Shown piece by piece: positions 1-12,300 of a stretch of DNA of 64,000 bases (positions are counted from its first letter, which is position 1; each line of letters starts with the position of its first letter). Under the pieces are notes generated by a model that ran no database searches, was not told the DNA's origin, and worked only from the letters and a program-made list of their open reading frames with translations. Location: the NCBI GenBank assembly GCA_947034885.2, contig OX344754.2, forward strand, positions 24,425,369 to 24,489,368. Reading direction: 5' to 3'. The translations under genes were made by a program, and so were the position numbers. The stretch comes from Thuidium tamariscinum. Taxonomy: Eukaryota > Streptophyta > Bryopsida > Hypnales > Thuidiaceae.

Positions 1-2003
1 ATGAGTGATGATAAGACTTGCGAAAAATGCTAGGTTTGGGAGATTATATTCAAAAACCTAAGACTTAAAAACCAAATTTAGAGCTGTACCACCATCTTAA
101 TACGAGGCACTGAATAATAAAGCTCATTCTGAGAACTTCAGCCTCCCGGAGAAAACTAAAATCTTCCAGGACTCGAAAATACTAGTTATTAATGAATATA
201 GCGTACCTGTAACCAACGTACTGGTTCGAGATGATCGGTTGCTGAACGACTAATCTTACCTGAACCCTGTCCAAAGAATATATAAACATGTGAGTACCAT
301 GTGGCGGCCCATAGTGAATCCGATGAAAAGCCGTCTTACAAAAACAAAAGATTGTAGCTGTCTACTTTACTACCAAAGACTTCAATCTCACCGGAGGAAA
401 GAGAGCATGTATATCTTTCGATGAAATCCCAAGTTCTGCCAAAGCAACGATAGCCTCTAGAACAAATGGACATTGCCTGCGTTTACACCACAATGTATTA
501 GTAAGGATACAAGAAACCGTACCTGCTACGGTTAATAAGAAACGAAAACATGGCGATCGCTTTGCATAAAGTCCCCTTAAATGTACTGGAATTCTGAAAC
601 ATATCTTGACTTCCACATCTTCAACAAACCTCAGAAAGTACATTTCCACGACGATGACCCAATGCTCATGTTGATAATCTTGTGAATTATCAGCGTAAAT
701 TACCTTAAACACTCTCGATAAGATCCAGTGGCAACACGATCATAGCCTGTCAGACGATATAGCTTAGCCAACGTCAGATTTATACGAAGTGTCCTTGCCT
801 TCGATGGAATCCCCTCCATCTGCGTTTAGAATGAGGAAATGGGTAAGTAAATGCAAACGAAGCTTTGCACATTTCAATCTTGACACACGATACCCTGGAC
901 AACAAGATGAAATTCAATGGTGAGCAGGAATGGTGTCTCACCTCCGAAAGTGCAGCTCGAGTGTCATGCACAGCAAGATGACAGAGCCCAATCTTGTATT
1001 TTAACTGTTAAGAGAAGCAAATTCAATAACACGCAAGATGAGAGATATCATTCAGTCTGTCATTCAATGATCCCTCATATTTGGACAAAGAACACAACAT
1101 TAATCTTGAACCAAAATTAATTGAACTCATTGGCAAAAGTTAAGCAATCCGTAAAAGTTAAACCAAATCAAGGGCCTCGGGTTTCAGCGAGTGAAAAAAC
1201 CTAGGAAATTAGTTAAACCCTGGAAAAGAATCTTACCTCGTTCTCATTGATTTTGGAGTCCTGAGCAGAGCAAGCAGCAGAGGGCGGCCTCGACTGCGCA
1301 GGAGTCCGAGTGCCGCTCAAAGTTTGCTTGGGAGTGGCACGACACAATTGAAGGGCCTGCCTGTACACATTCTGGCAGCAAGAGCACACAACTGCTCAAC
1401 ACAATCTCCATCATGATTGCACACTTTGTACAAATGATCCACCCTAATGAAGTAACTAACATGCTAGCAAGGGATTAATCAATCAATCAATCAACCAATC
1501 AAACTTAATTACTCAAGAATTCATCCTCAAAAGTACGATGGGGGTGCTTACCAGGGCTCGGCAGTACTCTTTCCTACCATATAAAGCATCTCCATACAAT
1601 ATCTGCAGGAAATTACTCACAATAAGTACCCTTCCCGAATGAAAAAGAAACATACCCTGAAAACCTTGGGGAGTCGATTCAACTCCCCTACAACAAATGT
1701 TTATTGAAGATTAAAGTTCACAACATATATGACATTCCACGCATATATCATTACCATACTCTCAGCGCGACAACTTGGTGAAAGTTCGCCATTGGTAGAG
1801 ACTAAGCTCATCAAAAAACTCCCCTGCCATTCAAAACACACACAGGCACAGTTTCAAAAACCCTTACAATCACAAGAGCAACAGCAACCTTCGAGATTAC
1901 AAACCAAACTATAAATATTCACCAGCATTTCCGCAGAGTCGTGTAGGCCTTGTTCTAATAAAAAAGTGATCTGCTCCCGGAGCACTTCGATGGAGCTCCC
2001 CAT
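1..2003 (-). CDS. APC7: Anaphase-promoting complex subunit 7 (APC7), 5' part; continues past the window start
   Basis: APC7 is a tetratricopeptide-repeat scaffold subunit of the APC/C ubiquitin ligase, which drives mitotic exit. Eight exons with GT-AG borders were read: 2003-1923 (ATG), 1823-1755, 1602-1552, 1371-1237, 1004-942, 819-704, 476-392 and 249-207. Joined, they keep one open frame of about 214 codons, roughly the first 40% of the usual length near 560. Diagnostic stretches are LREQITFLLEQGLHDSAEML at the N terminus, KINENE closing exon 4, GIPSKARTLRINLTLAKLYR in exon 6 and QCPFVLEAIVALAELGISS in exon 7, followed by SNRSSR in exon 8. These match the order of plant APC7. Splice phases agree at every junction. 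The next exon, expected to begin the main TPR array, was not identified in 1-200. Family assignment is secure; the last exon is slightly less certain. Confidence 0.93.
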
Positions 2004-2660
2004 TGCCTCTGCCTTCTCCAAAACTCCTCGCCCAAATCGTCACTCCAACCAGAAATAAATCTGGCTACAAGGACCTGCCCACAATCACAATTAATCGAAA
2101 CTTAATCAAAACTTAAAAACCAACCCAACTAATTAAAAAATCAATCAAAAATAACCCAACTTGGTTCAACACCAACAATCACAATCCAGCTACTTAATCA
2201 GGTGATGCAATACCATACCAAACCTAAACCTAATCCTAATCCTAATCCCAAGACACGGGACACGATCGCCATTTCCACACAAGGACCCACACCTGATGAT
2301 CATCCACAATGGCGACTACGATGGAGAGCAAGAATCGAACGCAATCATGACGTTGAGAAAGGAATCGAAAAGATGAATAGCGGAAGTGATTTTCAGTTCA
2401 AAGTTCATGAGATTCAAGCTTCTTCATGCTCGAGCATCGTCGTTTTCCTGAAAATGCTCATCGGGTTGCTGTTGTTGTTTGTTGTTGCACTGAAACGGAC
2501 CGGATGGGAGAGGAGCCCGGAAGCCCGGACTTAACTTAGCGGGGACTGAAGTTTGAAATCCAAGGGGGCCACTTCACGTCAGCGGACGTGGGCCGGGCGT
2601 CAAACCTGCCTAGGGGTAACATAGGTTATCATTCATGAAGAATTTGAAACTAGAGATGTT
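2004..2660. other. Upstream region of APC7; telomere-like CCTAAT run
   Basis: No gene is supported here. The first 150 bases upstream of the APC7 ATG would hold its 5' UTR and promoter. A short run of CCTAAT units lies at about 2221-2252 and resembles degenerate telomere or telo-box sequence. An open frame on the plus strand at 2202-2534 has no recognisable domain and reads through this run. Confidence 0.4.
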
Positions 2661-2667
2661 TACTACT

Positions 2668-2730
2668 TACTCCCTCCGTCCCAAAATAAATGCAGGGATT
2701 CCAAATACACTTGTCCCAAATTGAATTCGG
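2668..2730. mobile_element. Single Stowaway-like terminus
   Basis: After a TA dinucleotide (2668-2669) the sequence CTCCCTCCGTCCCAAAAT matches the well-known Stowaway/Tc1-mariner MITE terminus of plants. No reverse-complement partner (GGGACGGAGGGAG followed by TA) was found within several kilobases, so this looks like a truncated element. A weaker copy of the same terminus, with CTCTGTCC, occurs at about 30107. Confidence 0.5.
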
Positions 2731-5700
2731 ATTTGGCCCTCCACAACTTCATAGACAATATAATTAATTGTAAATTGGTGCTATGGGGGATTAGGAATCA
2801 AGGTTGGAAAAACCAAGGGAGATCACTCTTAGTAACTTTTATACATCATGTGAGAGGTGATAGGGAATTTTTTAGGGGGCTATTTTCCATAAGGTCAAAA
2901 TTAAATCTTCCCTATAATTTTTTAATTTGAAAAAATGGTCTATATTATTTCTCTATATCATTACTTATAAATCAAAAGTCAATGCAAATTTTTTAGGGGA
3001 TATTATTTATAAGAAAAAAAATATTGAAAAGCAAGGTGAAAGCAAAAATATAAGAAAAAGGAAAGTTCAATTCATTTTCATGCATCCATTGGGCCTTTCC
3101 TAACAATTTTTGATCATGATATAGAATTACATTTTCTTTTCTTCAATGTGTCTATGATGTACAATTCCTAAACCAATGTTAATCATCTTCATAAATTTGT
3201 AATTAATTCTTAGAAGGTCCTAAAAGGGTGAAAGAAGTTTGGCTTAAGTATCAATTCTATTTTTATTCCTACAAATATGAACAAAATATTCCTTCTAAAA
3301 AATATACGATTCACATTTTTTTAAATACTTTTAGATTAATCAAATGCCTTTCTAAAAAATTGTTATAAGATTTGAATTTTATATTGCATGTTATACTTCA
3401 CATAATGACAAGCTAGGAATAATATATGACACTTTAATATATGAGAGGAGTTTACCTCCTACAGAAATGCAACTATAACATGAAATTCATATTGGTAGAG
3501 GTGAAGAATTTCATCCATTGAAACCTTGTAGGATTAGAGCCTATTTTCATCTAGCCACCATAAATGCAACTTACTATCCACAATGTATTATACATAATAT
3601 AGAATTAGGGATTCAATTCTACAACCCCTTAATTAGACGTACAAATTTTAAATAGCCTAGATTTATGGGCTACATATATTATTTATATTAGATTTCCTTC
3701 TTACAATGTTCCCTAATTTATTAAGAAGTCCTTTATAAATTTTATTTCTAATAAATAAAATCCTATCTATATTATACCGCATGTAGTTTTAAAAATGCAC
3801 TAAGTGAAGTCCCCTATCTAAATAAGCATGTTAGGACAATTATTTTTGTCACTCGAGCCTTATTGATAATTCTAAGAGACTATTGAAACTACTTTGAGGC
3901 ATTGCAAGAAAAATCTATAAACTTTGATAGTTAGTCCAAACCATGACATTTTATTTTATAATTTGTGTGAGGTGTTTTTTTAAGGTTACAATTAGACATG
4001 TGTATGGTAGACACACCTAAGTGCAACAAAAAAACACTAAGGTAGCAACACCCATAACCATCAAAATAAGCAATTCAATAGATTGGAGGCATCTTTTGCT
4101 TGAAAAACAATTTTTATAGTATTAGCAATTGAAAATCATGAATTAAAAAAGAAATTAGGATTTTTGAATAAGGTATTTAATTTTTATGAATTTTCAAAGT
4201 AAAGCTCCCTCAGGCACCCTAACTTGCATTCTAGTATATCTGCCTTGATTCTTACACCAATTTTAAGAAAAATCAAAGCCTACCAACCACAATTAAGCAT
4301 GATGATGGTTTTAAGGTACCCTTCGAGACACTTAAAAGAAAACTCTAGTGTTAAATATTGGTTACATTGATGGTTGTGGGTGTTGCTGCCTTACAACTTT
4401 TTTTTCCTTCTATTTTCCAATACCTCAAAAATGGCTTCATTAAATGAATACTTCCATATTAATTTAAAGCCTCTACAATTTTTCAAAAGTTTCCAATGAG
4501 AGGTTATGATTATTTTATAGTAATCAATGAAAGTTGAGACATTTGGACTTCTAAGGTGTCCTTTTAAGGTGAATGTAGAGGTTTGTCAAGTGGAAACCTT
4601 CTTTAGTCCAAACTCCCATTCGAAACACCTAGAAAAAGCCCCATTCTAAGGTATTTGTAATTAGAAGTAAAAAATGAAAATGATAGAGAAAGTTGATTGT
4701 TCCAAGGACTCATTGAATTGCATAAACTGAAGACAATATACATGTAGACTAATGGTTAGAATCTCCCAATATGCCATAATTATACATTCATTTTACATTA
4801 ATTCACTCTAAATTAGCCTAAAATCAATGTAAATTGATTTATTCTAGCAATTGAAGAGTGCACTTGTTATAAATCAAGATGGACTAAATTGGACACATAC
4901 TAATTTAGCATGGATTGATAGAAACCCTACAATATCATTTTCAACTATAATAGGTGTTAAATTTCTTCTATAAGCTTTAGATACTAATGTCCAAAAATTA
5001 TTTTTTCAAATTGTAACTTTGTTCCCTATTACTTGTCTTCTAAGACTTACTCCCACACTTTTCAAATAGAAATATTACATTGTATTAGTCATTTTGCCTA
5101 TAATGAAATTGTTTACTTTTCATACTACCTTATATTTTTAACTTTGAAAGTTTATAAGATATTATAGTACCTTGGGCTACAGAAGTTAATCAAAAATACA
5201 AAAATTTAATTTTTTTAGAAATTAATTTAAAAGCAAGCCAAATTTATTAATTACTTGAAAATAAAAATATTAGTTTATTTATGAAATAGACTACATGTAA
5301 GTTTCAAAATGACAAATTTGACACCTTTCTGATATTCCTATAATTAATACATATTCTACTATATTCTTGAAAAAATAATCAAATCTTTTATTACTTCTAA
5401 TAGCAATTGCCAAACTACTTTACATGTCTTCATTTAATTATTTGGCTTGAAATGCCAACCTTACGGTAGTTGGACACAATATTTAAGTGTTAGAAAATTA
5501 CAAGAGATTTATGGTTGCATTTCTCTTGAATTCACTGATAACTCCAAAATCCCCAAAGGCCTCTCTTTAACATCTAGAAATTTGCTCTAAACTAAACAAA
5601 ACCCCCAAAATTTGATAAATTTTTCCAATTCTTTAAAAATTGTATCTTAACAAAATCAAACTAAACTTGATATAGATAAAGAACGGACACCCTTGTAGTC

Positions 5701-6344
5701 TTGTACAAAATATTCAAAAGAGAATTTTGTTCAGAATCATAGCATAAAAGAGACTTCAGACAGAGCTCAACAAGAAAAAGAAAATATCAAAAGTAGTACT
5801 GTCTTTGGTAATTCAAAATTCAGTTAACACCAAATATGGAGCCTTGGGCATCTAGGGGATAATCTCGTCAAAAATTTCAGGTCATTCAACCTTTGAGACA
5901 GTGGAAGGGACAAGAAAGATCTGTCTTCAACTTAAGGCTTGTGAGTTTATAACTGCAGAATCTGTTACTGGACGTCAGTCGTCAAAAACGAGTATGAATT
6001 AGAGATGACTTCCACATGTGACTCAGTGCAAGTTCGTATGAAAAGTTTACCGGTACTAATAATATGCTGTTTCAGCAAATGTTCTGTATGGAGTGATATC
6101 TTACAATGTCGGCTCACAACCAGAGGTCTCCAAAACTAAAGATTAAGCTTAGAGTGTCAACAAAATAGCTTTAAGTCACAGCAACAAAATTCACAAGTCG
6201 TAGAAACAGAAGCGGCAGTTCACCGTCAGCTTGTTAGGTGATATGGTTACCTTAAGTAGGAATAGGCTGGTTAAAATTGACCACTTGTGACTGATTTCAG
6301 CAGATTCCTGGATTGGCGATCGATGCTGTTTTCATGGAGAAAAA
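2731..6344. other. Gene-free AT-rich stretch
   Basis: About 3.6 kb of AT-rich DNA downstream of the GMI1-like gene (which ends at 6345 on the minus strand) and upstream of APC7. No long open frame, tandem array or obvious inverted-repeat element was seen. The part just below 6345 presumably contains the GMI1-like 3' UTR and polyadenylation region, but its limit cannot be read. Confidence 0.5.
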
Positions 6345-9300
6345 TCAATCTTCCAGTTCCGCGACTTGTCTCAGAATTTCAGCCTTCCTCTCTTCCTCCC
6401 GCTTCACTTCCTTCACGAGCACTGAAATTTTACTTCTGGCTCGAGTCAGCTTTGTTTCCATTTTTTTCATGAGAAGTGCCATCTGGGTGTAGCCCGTCTC
6501 TTCGTGCAAGGCTTTGATCTTTTGTGTCAGTTCCAGTTGCATCTTGTCGACGGAGAGTCTCTTCTCGCGACTAATGAGACTGGACAAGATCGAATTTCTC
6601 TGATGGTTGTCGGGCTTCTCCTCTTGTAACAGTGGAAATTTGACTGCTGGCTCATCTCTGTAGAGTAGTGCCAGATAATTAATTACTGAGATACACTAGT
6701 CTCTACATGACTAAAAATAAGAACTTTCAGCCGACTCTTGAGACATTGCTTGTAAAGTTTTAGGGTTGTCGGAGTGCAAATGTGCAATGAGAAAAATTAG
6801 GACCTTCCGAAAGCAGCACTTACCCGAAAACGTGCTCAAGGAAGCCTTTGGTATGAATTAGTCCACCATCAAGTGACACGGCTCCATTGATATGGAACTC
6901 CTGAGCAGCGAGCATGTGCTCCTTAGTGTCGTACACTTGGAGATAGGAAAATAACTGAAAGAAGAGTGATTCGCGAAGACTGTGCTTGGCGGGAGTGGCA
7001 TAGCACTCGAGTTGCTGAGGATTAAAGCGAAGTAGGTTGACTGCGTAGCCGAGGTATCCTTTCGGACAAGTTTCGTGCTTTGGCCATGGATCCGGAATGA
7101 GCAGCAGTCTCTGGGGATGGTTTTCGTCCACACTTGGCAGCCCATCTTTTCTCTTATAAAAACTGCACAAGTATGAATCAACGGGTTATAAATGGTCGTG
7201 CATATCCAGACATGGTGTCCTGATAGAAAGATCGGTTTTGACGTTCAGCGATTCTTTACCTTGCTTCGTTCAGAACGAGGACTCGGAAAGTGCCACTAAT
7301 GCTACGGTTTTTGCTGCGAGCAAACGCATGCAATGTTGAGTCATCAACCTCGGACTTCTCCACATCGGGCTTTTGGAGGTATTTCAACCCCTTCCCTGAC
7401 CTGCACACAATCATCAACATTTTCTCTATCCCCAAGTAGTCCACCAGAGCACTGGGGGAAAGAGACAACTGTGTCAGGAGCCTCTGCCGTGGTGAGAAGC
7501 TGAGTGAGTGGTTTTGCAGAATTCAAATGTTGTGATTGACGCTGTGTTACCGGTTAAGAAGATCATTGCCCACACAAGCGAGGAGGGCTACTATGCCCAA
7601 GATGTCGCTGCCAGCTCCTCCTGCAGCAAATACGTTGCTTTTGTTCACCACGGCTTCTAGAAGAAGACTGGCTGCGTGACTCCCAGGGGGGTCACCTTGC
7701 TTCTGGAGAAGCTCAATCACTTGGGGCGCCGTATTTATGTTTTTTGAATTAGGACTGGAGGTTCTCGAATCTCTCTGATCGTCTTCCTTTTCTTCGCACT
7801 CAAACGCCTTGAGCTCCTCTGAATCATGTCATTTAATTATAAGCTACTTGCACACAGCTTGCCCTTAAGCGTGTAGCATCCACTGCGGAAGGCTCTTACA
7901 AACAAATTACAACAGTTTGCAGGCAACTAATGCAATGATCGATATCATACGTGCGCAACTTCATTTTGAGCAGGTCGACATGGGATCTCTTTTACACTGA
8001 TTAACTAGTGAAGTCTGGGAAACACGACCATAAAGAAAATGCATGTTAACAGATTCATCTCTGACGTGTGCTCAGGCATACCTTTCCAAAGGGCCTCCAC
8101 GTCGTCCACCTCCTTCCGTGTACGTTTGAGGACATTAAGCTCCTCTTCTGACCTTTTCACTTTTCGCCCCTGCTCTCGCAATTTCCTTTGCATTTTCTGT
8201 ATATTTGAGAGGTGAGGATTACGCCTTTATATTACCAGAAGCTCTTGACTCCTCTTAGTGCATGGCTTCTGGTCAAGTATTGACTCATTTGCTCCTAGTT
8301 TATGCCAAATGTACAGACAAGATGTAGACATGAACTAAAGATAAAAACCTCATCAGAACCTAGGTCGTCTCACCGTGTTACGTTCGATAAAATCCTTAAG
8401 TTGCCGCTCGTAGTCTTGACGAAGTGGTGGTGCTTCAACTCTGGCGTCAAGTTCCTTCTTCACGTTCCAGTTCAGCATTAATTGTTGGGGAGACGACACA
8501 ATTGAATCCATCAGATTCGGTGGCGTTGTCGTTCTCAGGTTGTTTATGTTAGACAACTTCGAAACAACTTTTACCTGCAAGATCCAGGAAATGTACGATG
8601 AGTGCTCCGAAACTCGACAACTGTTCGTGAGCGAATTCACTCTCATATTGATCTTGAGGTTTAACTAAAAAGTCTCCTGTGGCGACTTTACATTTCCATG
8701 ATAAGAATGACAATAACTCTCTGTTACAAAGTTCCCAAGACGGTCTGTTTTTTACTCTTAGCGAGATCTGACATGTCATTGAAGTAGCGTTATATAATTG
8801 TAGGGGCCATTGCTGGTCGTTTTGTCGAACGAAAGAAATCCTACCACTTCTTAGTCAATACGCTGAAATTGCGGTAAAGAGTTAGATTTACTTGCCTCGA
8901 TAACGAAGGAAAGCTCAGGGTGTACAGCGTGTGCAACTCGCCCTCGCCAAGTTCCAGGTAAGACAGGCAGTTTGATAGGTGGGAGTGTGCAGGCCCCGGA
9001 GACGAGAGCGACAGAGACTTTCAAGTTCCAGTCTAGGGTAACAGTGTGGAGGGATCCATCCATCGTGTTATCTACATTTCCATCCTCATCAATGACTTGA
9101 ACTTCTAAGCGCTCAAGCTGGCTGCCGGCTTGTGCTTTCTCCGGCATCTGCATCAACAGACGTCACTGTAGGTGAGATAAATGCAGGACTGGTGGAACTT
9201 CCTAATTGAAGATTCAAAAATCTCGGAAATTGTAAGGAAACAGTGTCGATTAATTCTCCCTTACCTTTGAAACTCGAAGCGACCGATATACAGTGTGAAA

Positions 9301-12300
9301 ATTCAGTGCCAGAAGTGATTTTCCTTCATCTGTCAGAATCGCAATTGTCCCTGGAATGCAGGGCAGACACGTAAGCTAGTAGCTGCTGGGTACCGTTGCA
9401 CAAAACCGATAGAGAGAGTCTATGGTATTTCAATGGCATGCAATGTAACATGAACAAATTGAGAACTTGACTGAAGTTCTTCATTTCGAGATGTTAATTA
9501 CCTTTTGAATTGTATTCAGCAGTAACTTTGAGTAAACCTCCGAGATGAACACATCCCTGTTCGGCTACCTATCTCAAGCACCGACATAAAACACCATCAA
9601 ACGTGCTGCAGGTGTAGGCGATTAAAATTTTTAACTGAATTTTTAGAAAATTAGAATAGATATTGGAATGATTTGAAACGAGGTCGGATGCTGAGTACTC
9701 ATTTGCAAGTGACTTTTCAAGCATACATTTTAGCACACTTTTTGAAACCTTGGATATTCACTTGCTAGTCTGTATATAGGTCTTACAACGAAAGATTTAT
9801 CACCTGTCTAATGGGGCCTCGTTTGTCCAAAAACATTAGGCCCTCTAATCGAATACGAATCTCGCGACCAGTTTCCACCACATTTTTGAAGTCATCAAAT
9901 GCCTGCGCTCAGTGAACTTCCAGAGTTTAAGAAGATTTACTGAATTCAGTGTTCAATAGATTTAGAGAATTCAAACGTGGACAATTGGAGCAAGGTCATG
10001 ATGAGACCTGTATGACGAACTTCTCGATTACTTGACCAGGCCGTAAGCAATTGTCTAAACGGTCACATTCGGTAAGTGCCACGGATGCTGGCTCACCAGG
10101 GAAAACTGCAATCAAAAGACGGTTCACGGTTGCCACAAATAAACTCTCAAGTCTCGGAAAGTGATTGAGTTTGCAGATGTAATGTAATCTTCAGTCCGTT
10201 GTTTCTTCCATATATCTAAGCATTGAGGACTATCCACTCTCACCAGATAATTGGTATGAAGCTACTGGGAAGTTGTGGATGAATATCCATAAGTGAGCAG
10301 CGTAGGTCGTTGCAATCTCTGCCAAGGAACCTCCAACGATTTCTATTCCCTGCAGATAGAGACTCAGTAGCTTAGAAGGAACACCCATCCAACTCGTGGC
10401 CTCTAGTTAGAATGTTGCAAGAGAATCACTTGCTCGCAAGGAGGCAACTCAAATGAGCAGTGTGAACAAATTCAAATCCCACCTTCAGCTCGAGGGCTGC
10501 ATTATCGGCACAGAGATTGATGCTATCTCTGGGTATCGTCACAGAAAGCTCAAGGAATTCACCATCCAGCTGACCCACTTTGAGGTGCAACTCTTCGGGA
10601 ACGTTCGAGAGCACTACGCGATTATTGTACACGTCATAGCCAGACAGGTACAAGGGCTCTCCAATCACCTTCCCAATCCTGTGACGTAAAAAGAAGTGAC
10701 TTTAATCGACATGATGTCAAATTAACCTAAACCTGACCTTAACCGTGGCAAGAAGCATTCCCTTTTAAAACTTGCAGGTTGGTGTAGAAATTTAAAGAAT
10801 TAAATTTGTTGGAGACATACCTAGTGACGATGCTCTTAAGCTTCCAGTGATTAGGATGCTTAAAACATGCATCAGGATGGGAACATAACTGCCAATTCTC
10901 CACTTCTTCAGAAGCTGAAACATTAATGCGTGCCACTGCAGGTGTCACATGTCTATACTTCTCACTCACAACAGAGAAGGCTAGCAGATAAGTCCCCATT
11001 GTCGTCAGGTCATGTCGTTTAGTGATGAACGAATAGAGGCCTTGCACACCATTTCGCACACAGGCCTTGTTCGTGCAATTGAATACCGTCTTTGACTTTT
11101 TCAACTGTTCCTCCGTTAACGCAACTTCATCGGAGATGTAGTCATTGATGAACCTTACTTCAAGATTCAGTTCCATAGGTTCAGTTACGATTGTCTTTTG
11201 CTCAGTCCTGCAAAAAGGACCAGATTCGAGGCTTGCCCTTGGACAGTTTCTTGGTCTCACCACTGCTAAAATCTCTTTGGGGAGCTTGAATCCAGCTTCA
11301 ACGGATGAGTTGCTTAGAAGAACCTGAAAAGGATAGCCCATACCCATAATATTATTATTACTGCCACCGATTGCGAATGTCACAGTGCTATTTTTAATGG
11401 CAAAGTTGATTCAAACAAATATGGATTTTCCCGTGAGGGTATTAGTAACGGTATGAATGCTATGCTGCTTTCCTAATTAGCAATCATGATGCATCGCATA
11501 AGAACAGTTGAACAAATACACTTGAAGCGAGAAATCAAAGGAAGAATCTTGACCCCATCTAATTCAAATTCGAGCATCTCCAGTTCATTTAGAAGCTCCA
11601 CATAAGCAGGCTCATCACCACAGAATTTGTCTTCGCCAACGTGAGATGAAGATTGGGTGATCCCAGAGGCTTCCTCGGAACCTGTCCAAACGAAGCACTC
11701 GAGTGTGAAAAAAAGTTCTAGTAACCCTGTGTCACTGGTCTCTCAGCCAGCTAATAGACTCAGGATCAAAGATATTAAGTTCGAGGCCTTGTGTATTCAT
11801 TTTCCTGAAACCACCTGAGATATTCAACTTCAACACGTTCTGTCTGGGTTCCATGCACAATTTAATACTAATTATAAAAACCTATTAGAGGAACAATCGT
11901 CTGCTTTTTCACGTGTACCTGCATGGGTTATTCCCATTTCGAGCTTGCTTTGAAGCTCGGTGGCACAGATCTGACGCAGTTGCTTGCTTTGATCTTCTCC
12001 AAATTCATCCGTGTCATATTTCTTGTTGCAGTCTTGTATCCAGTTGTGATATTCCAAGCCCAGCATTTGTGGTGTCAAAGGCCTCCCCTGCCCTTGAATT
12101 GTGACATCCACTCGAACCCCTATCCATTATTCAAGGAAATCAGCACAAAACAAGTCAGTTATCTCTGGAGTGGAGTATAGAACAAGAATCGCGAAATGCA
12201 AGAAAAGAAAATCTGGTCGCTCACTTGAGACTTCGTCGTCTTCTTCTGAAAGCAAGCAGGACATCAACGACTTGGTAAAGCAATGGTCAGCTGCTAGCGA

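Noticed and set aside
1318-1371. Minus-strand reading that ends in SKL, suggesting a peroxisomal signal
   Set aside because: The APC7 frame through the same exon is supported by splice phase and family residues, so the SKL frame is a shadow.
2202-2534. 110-residue plus-strand frame upstream of APC7
   Set aside because: It includes a CCTAAT microrepeat at its start and has no recognisable domain; more likely promoter or intergenic sequence.
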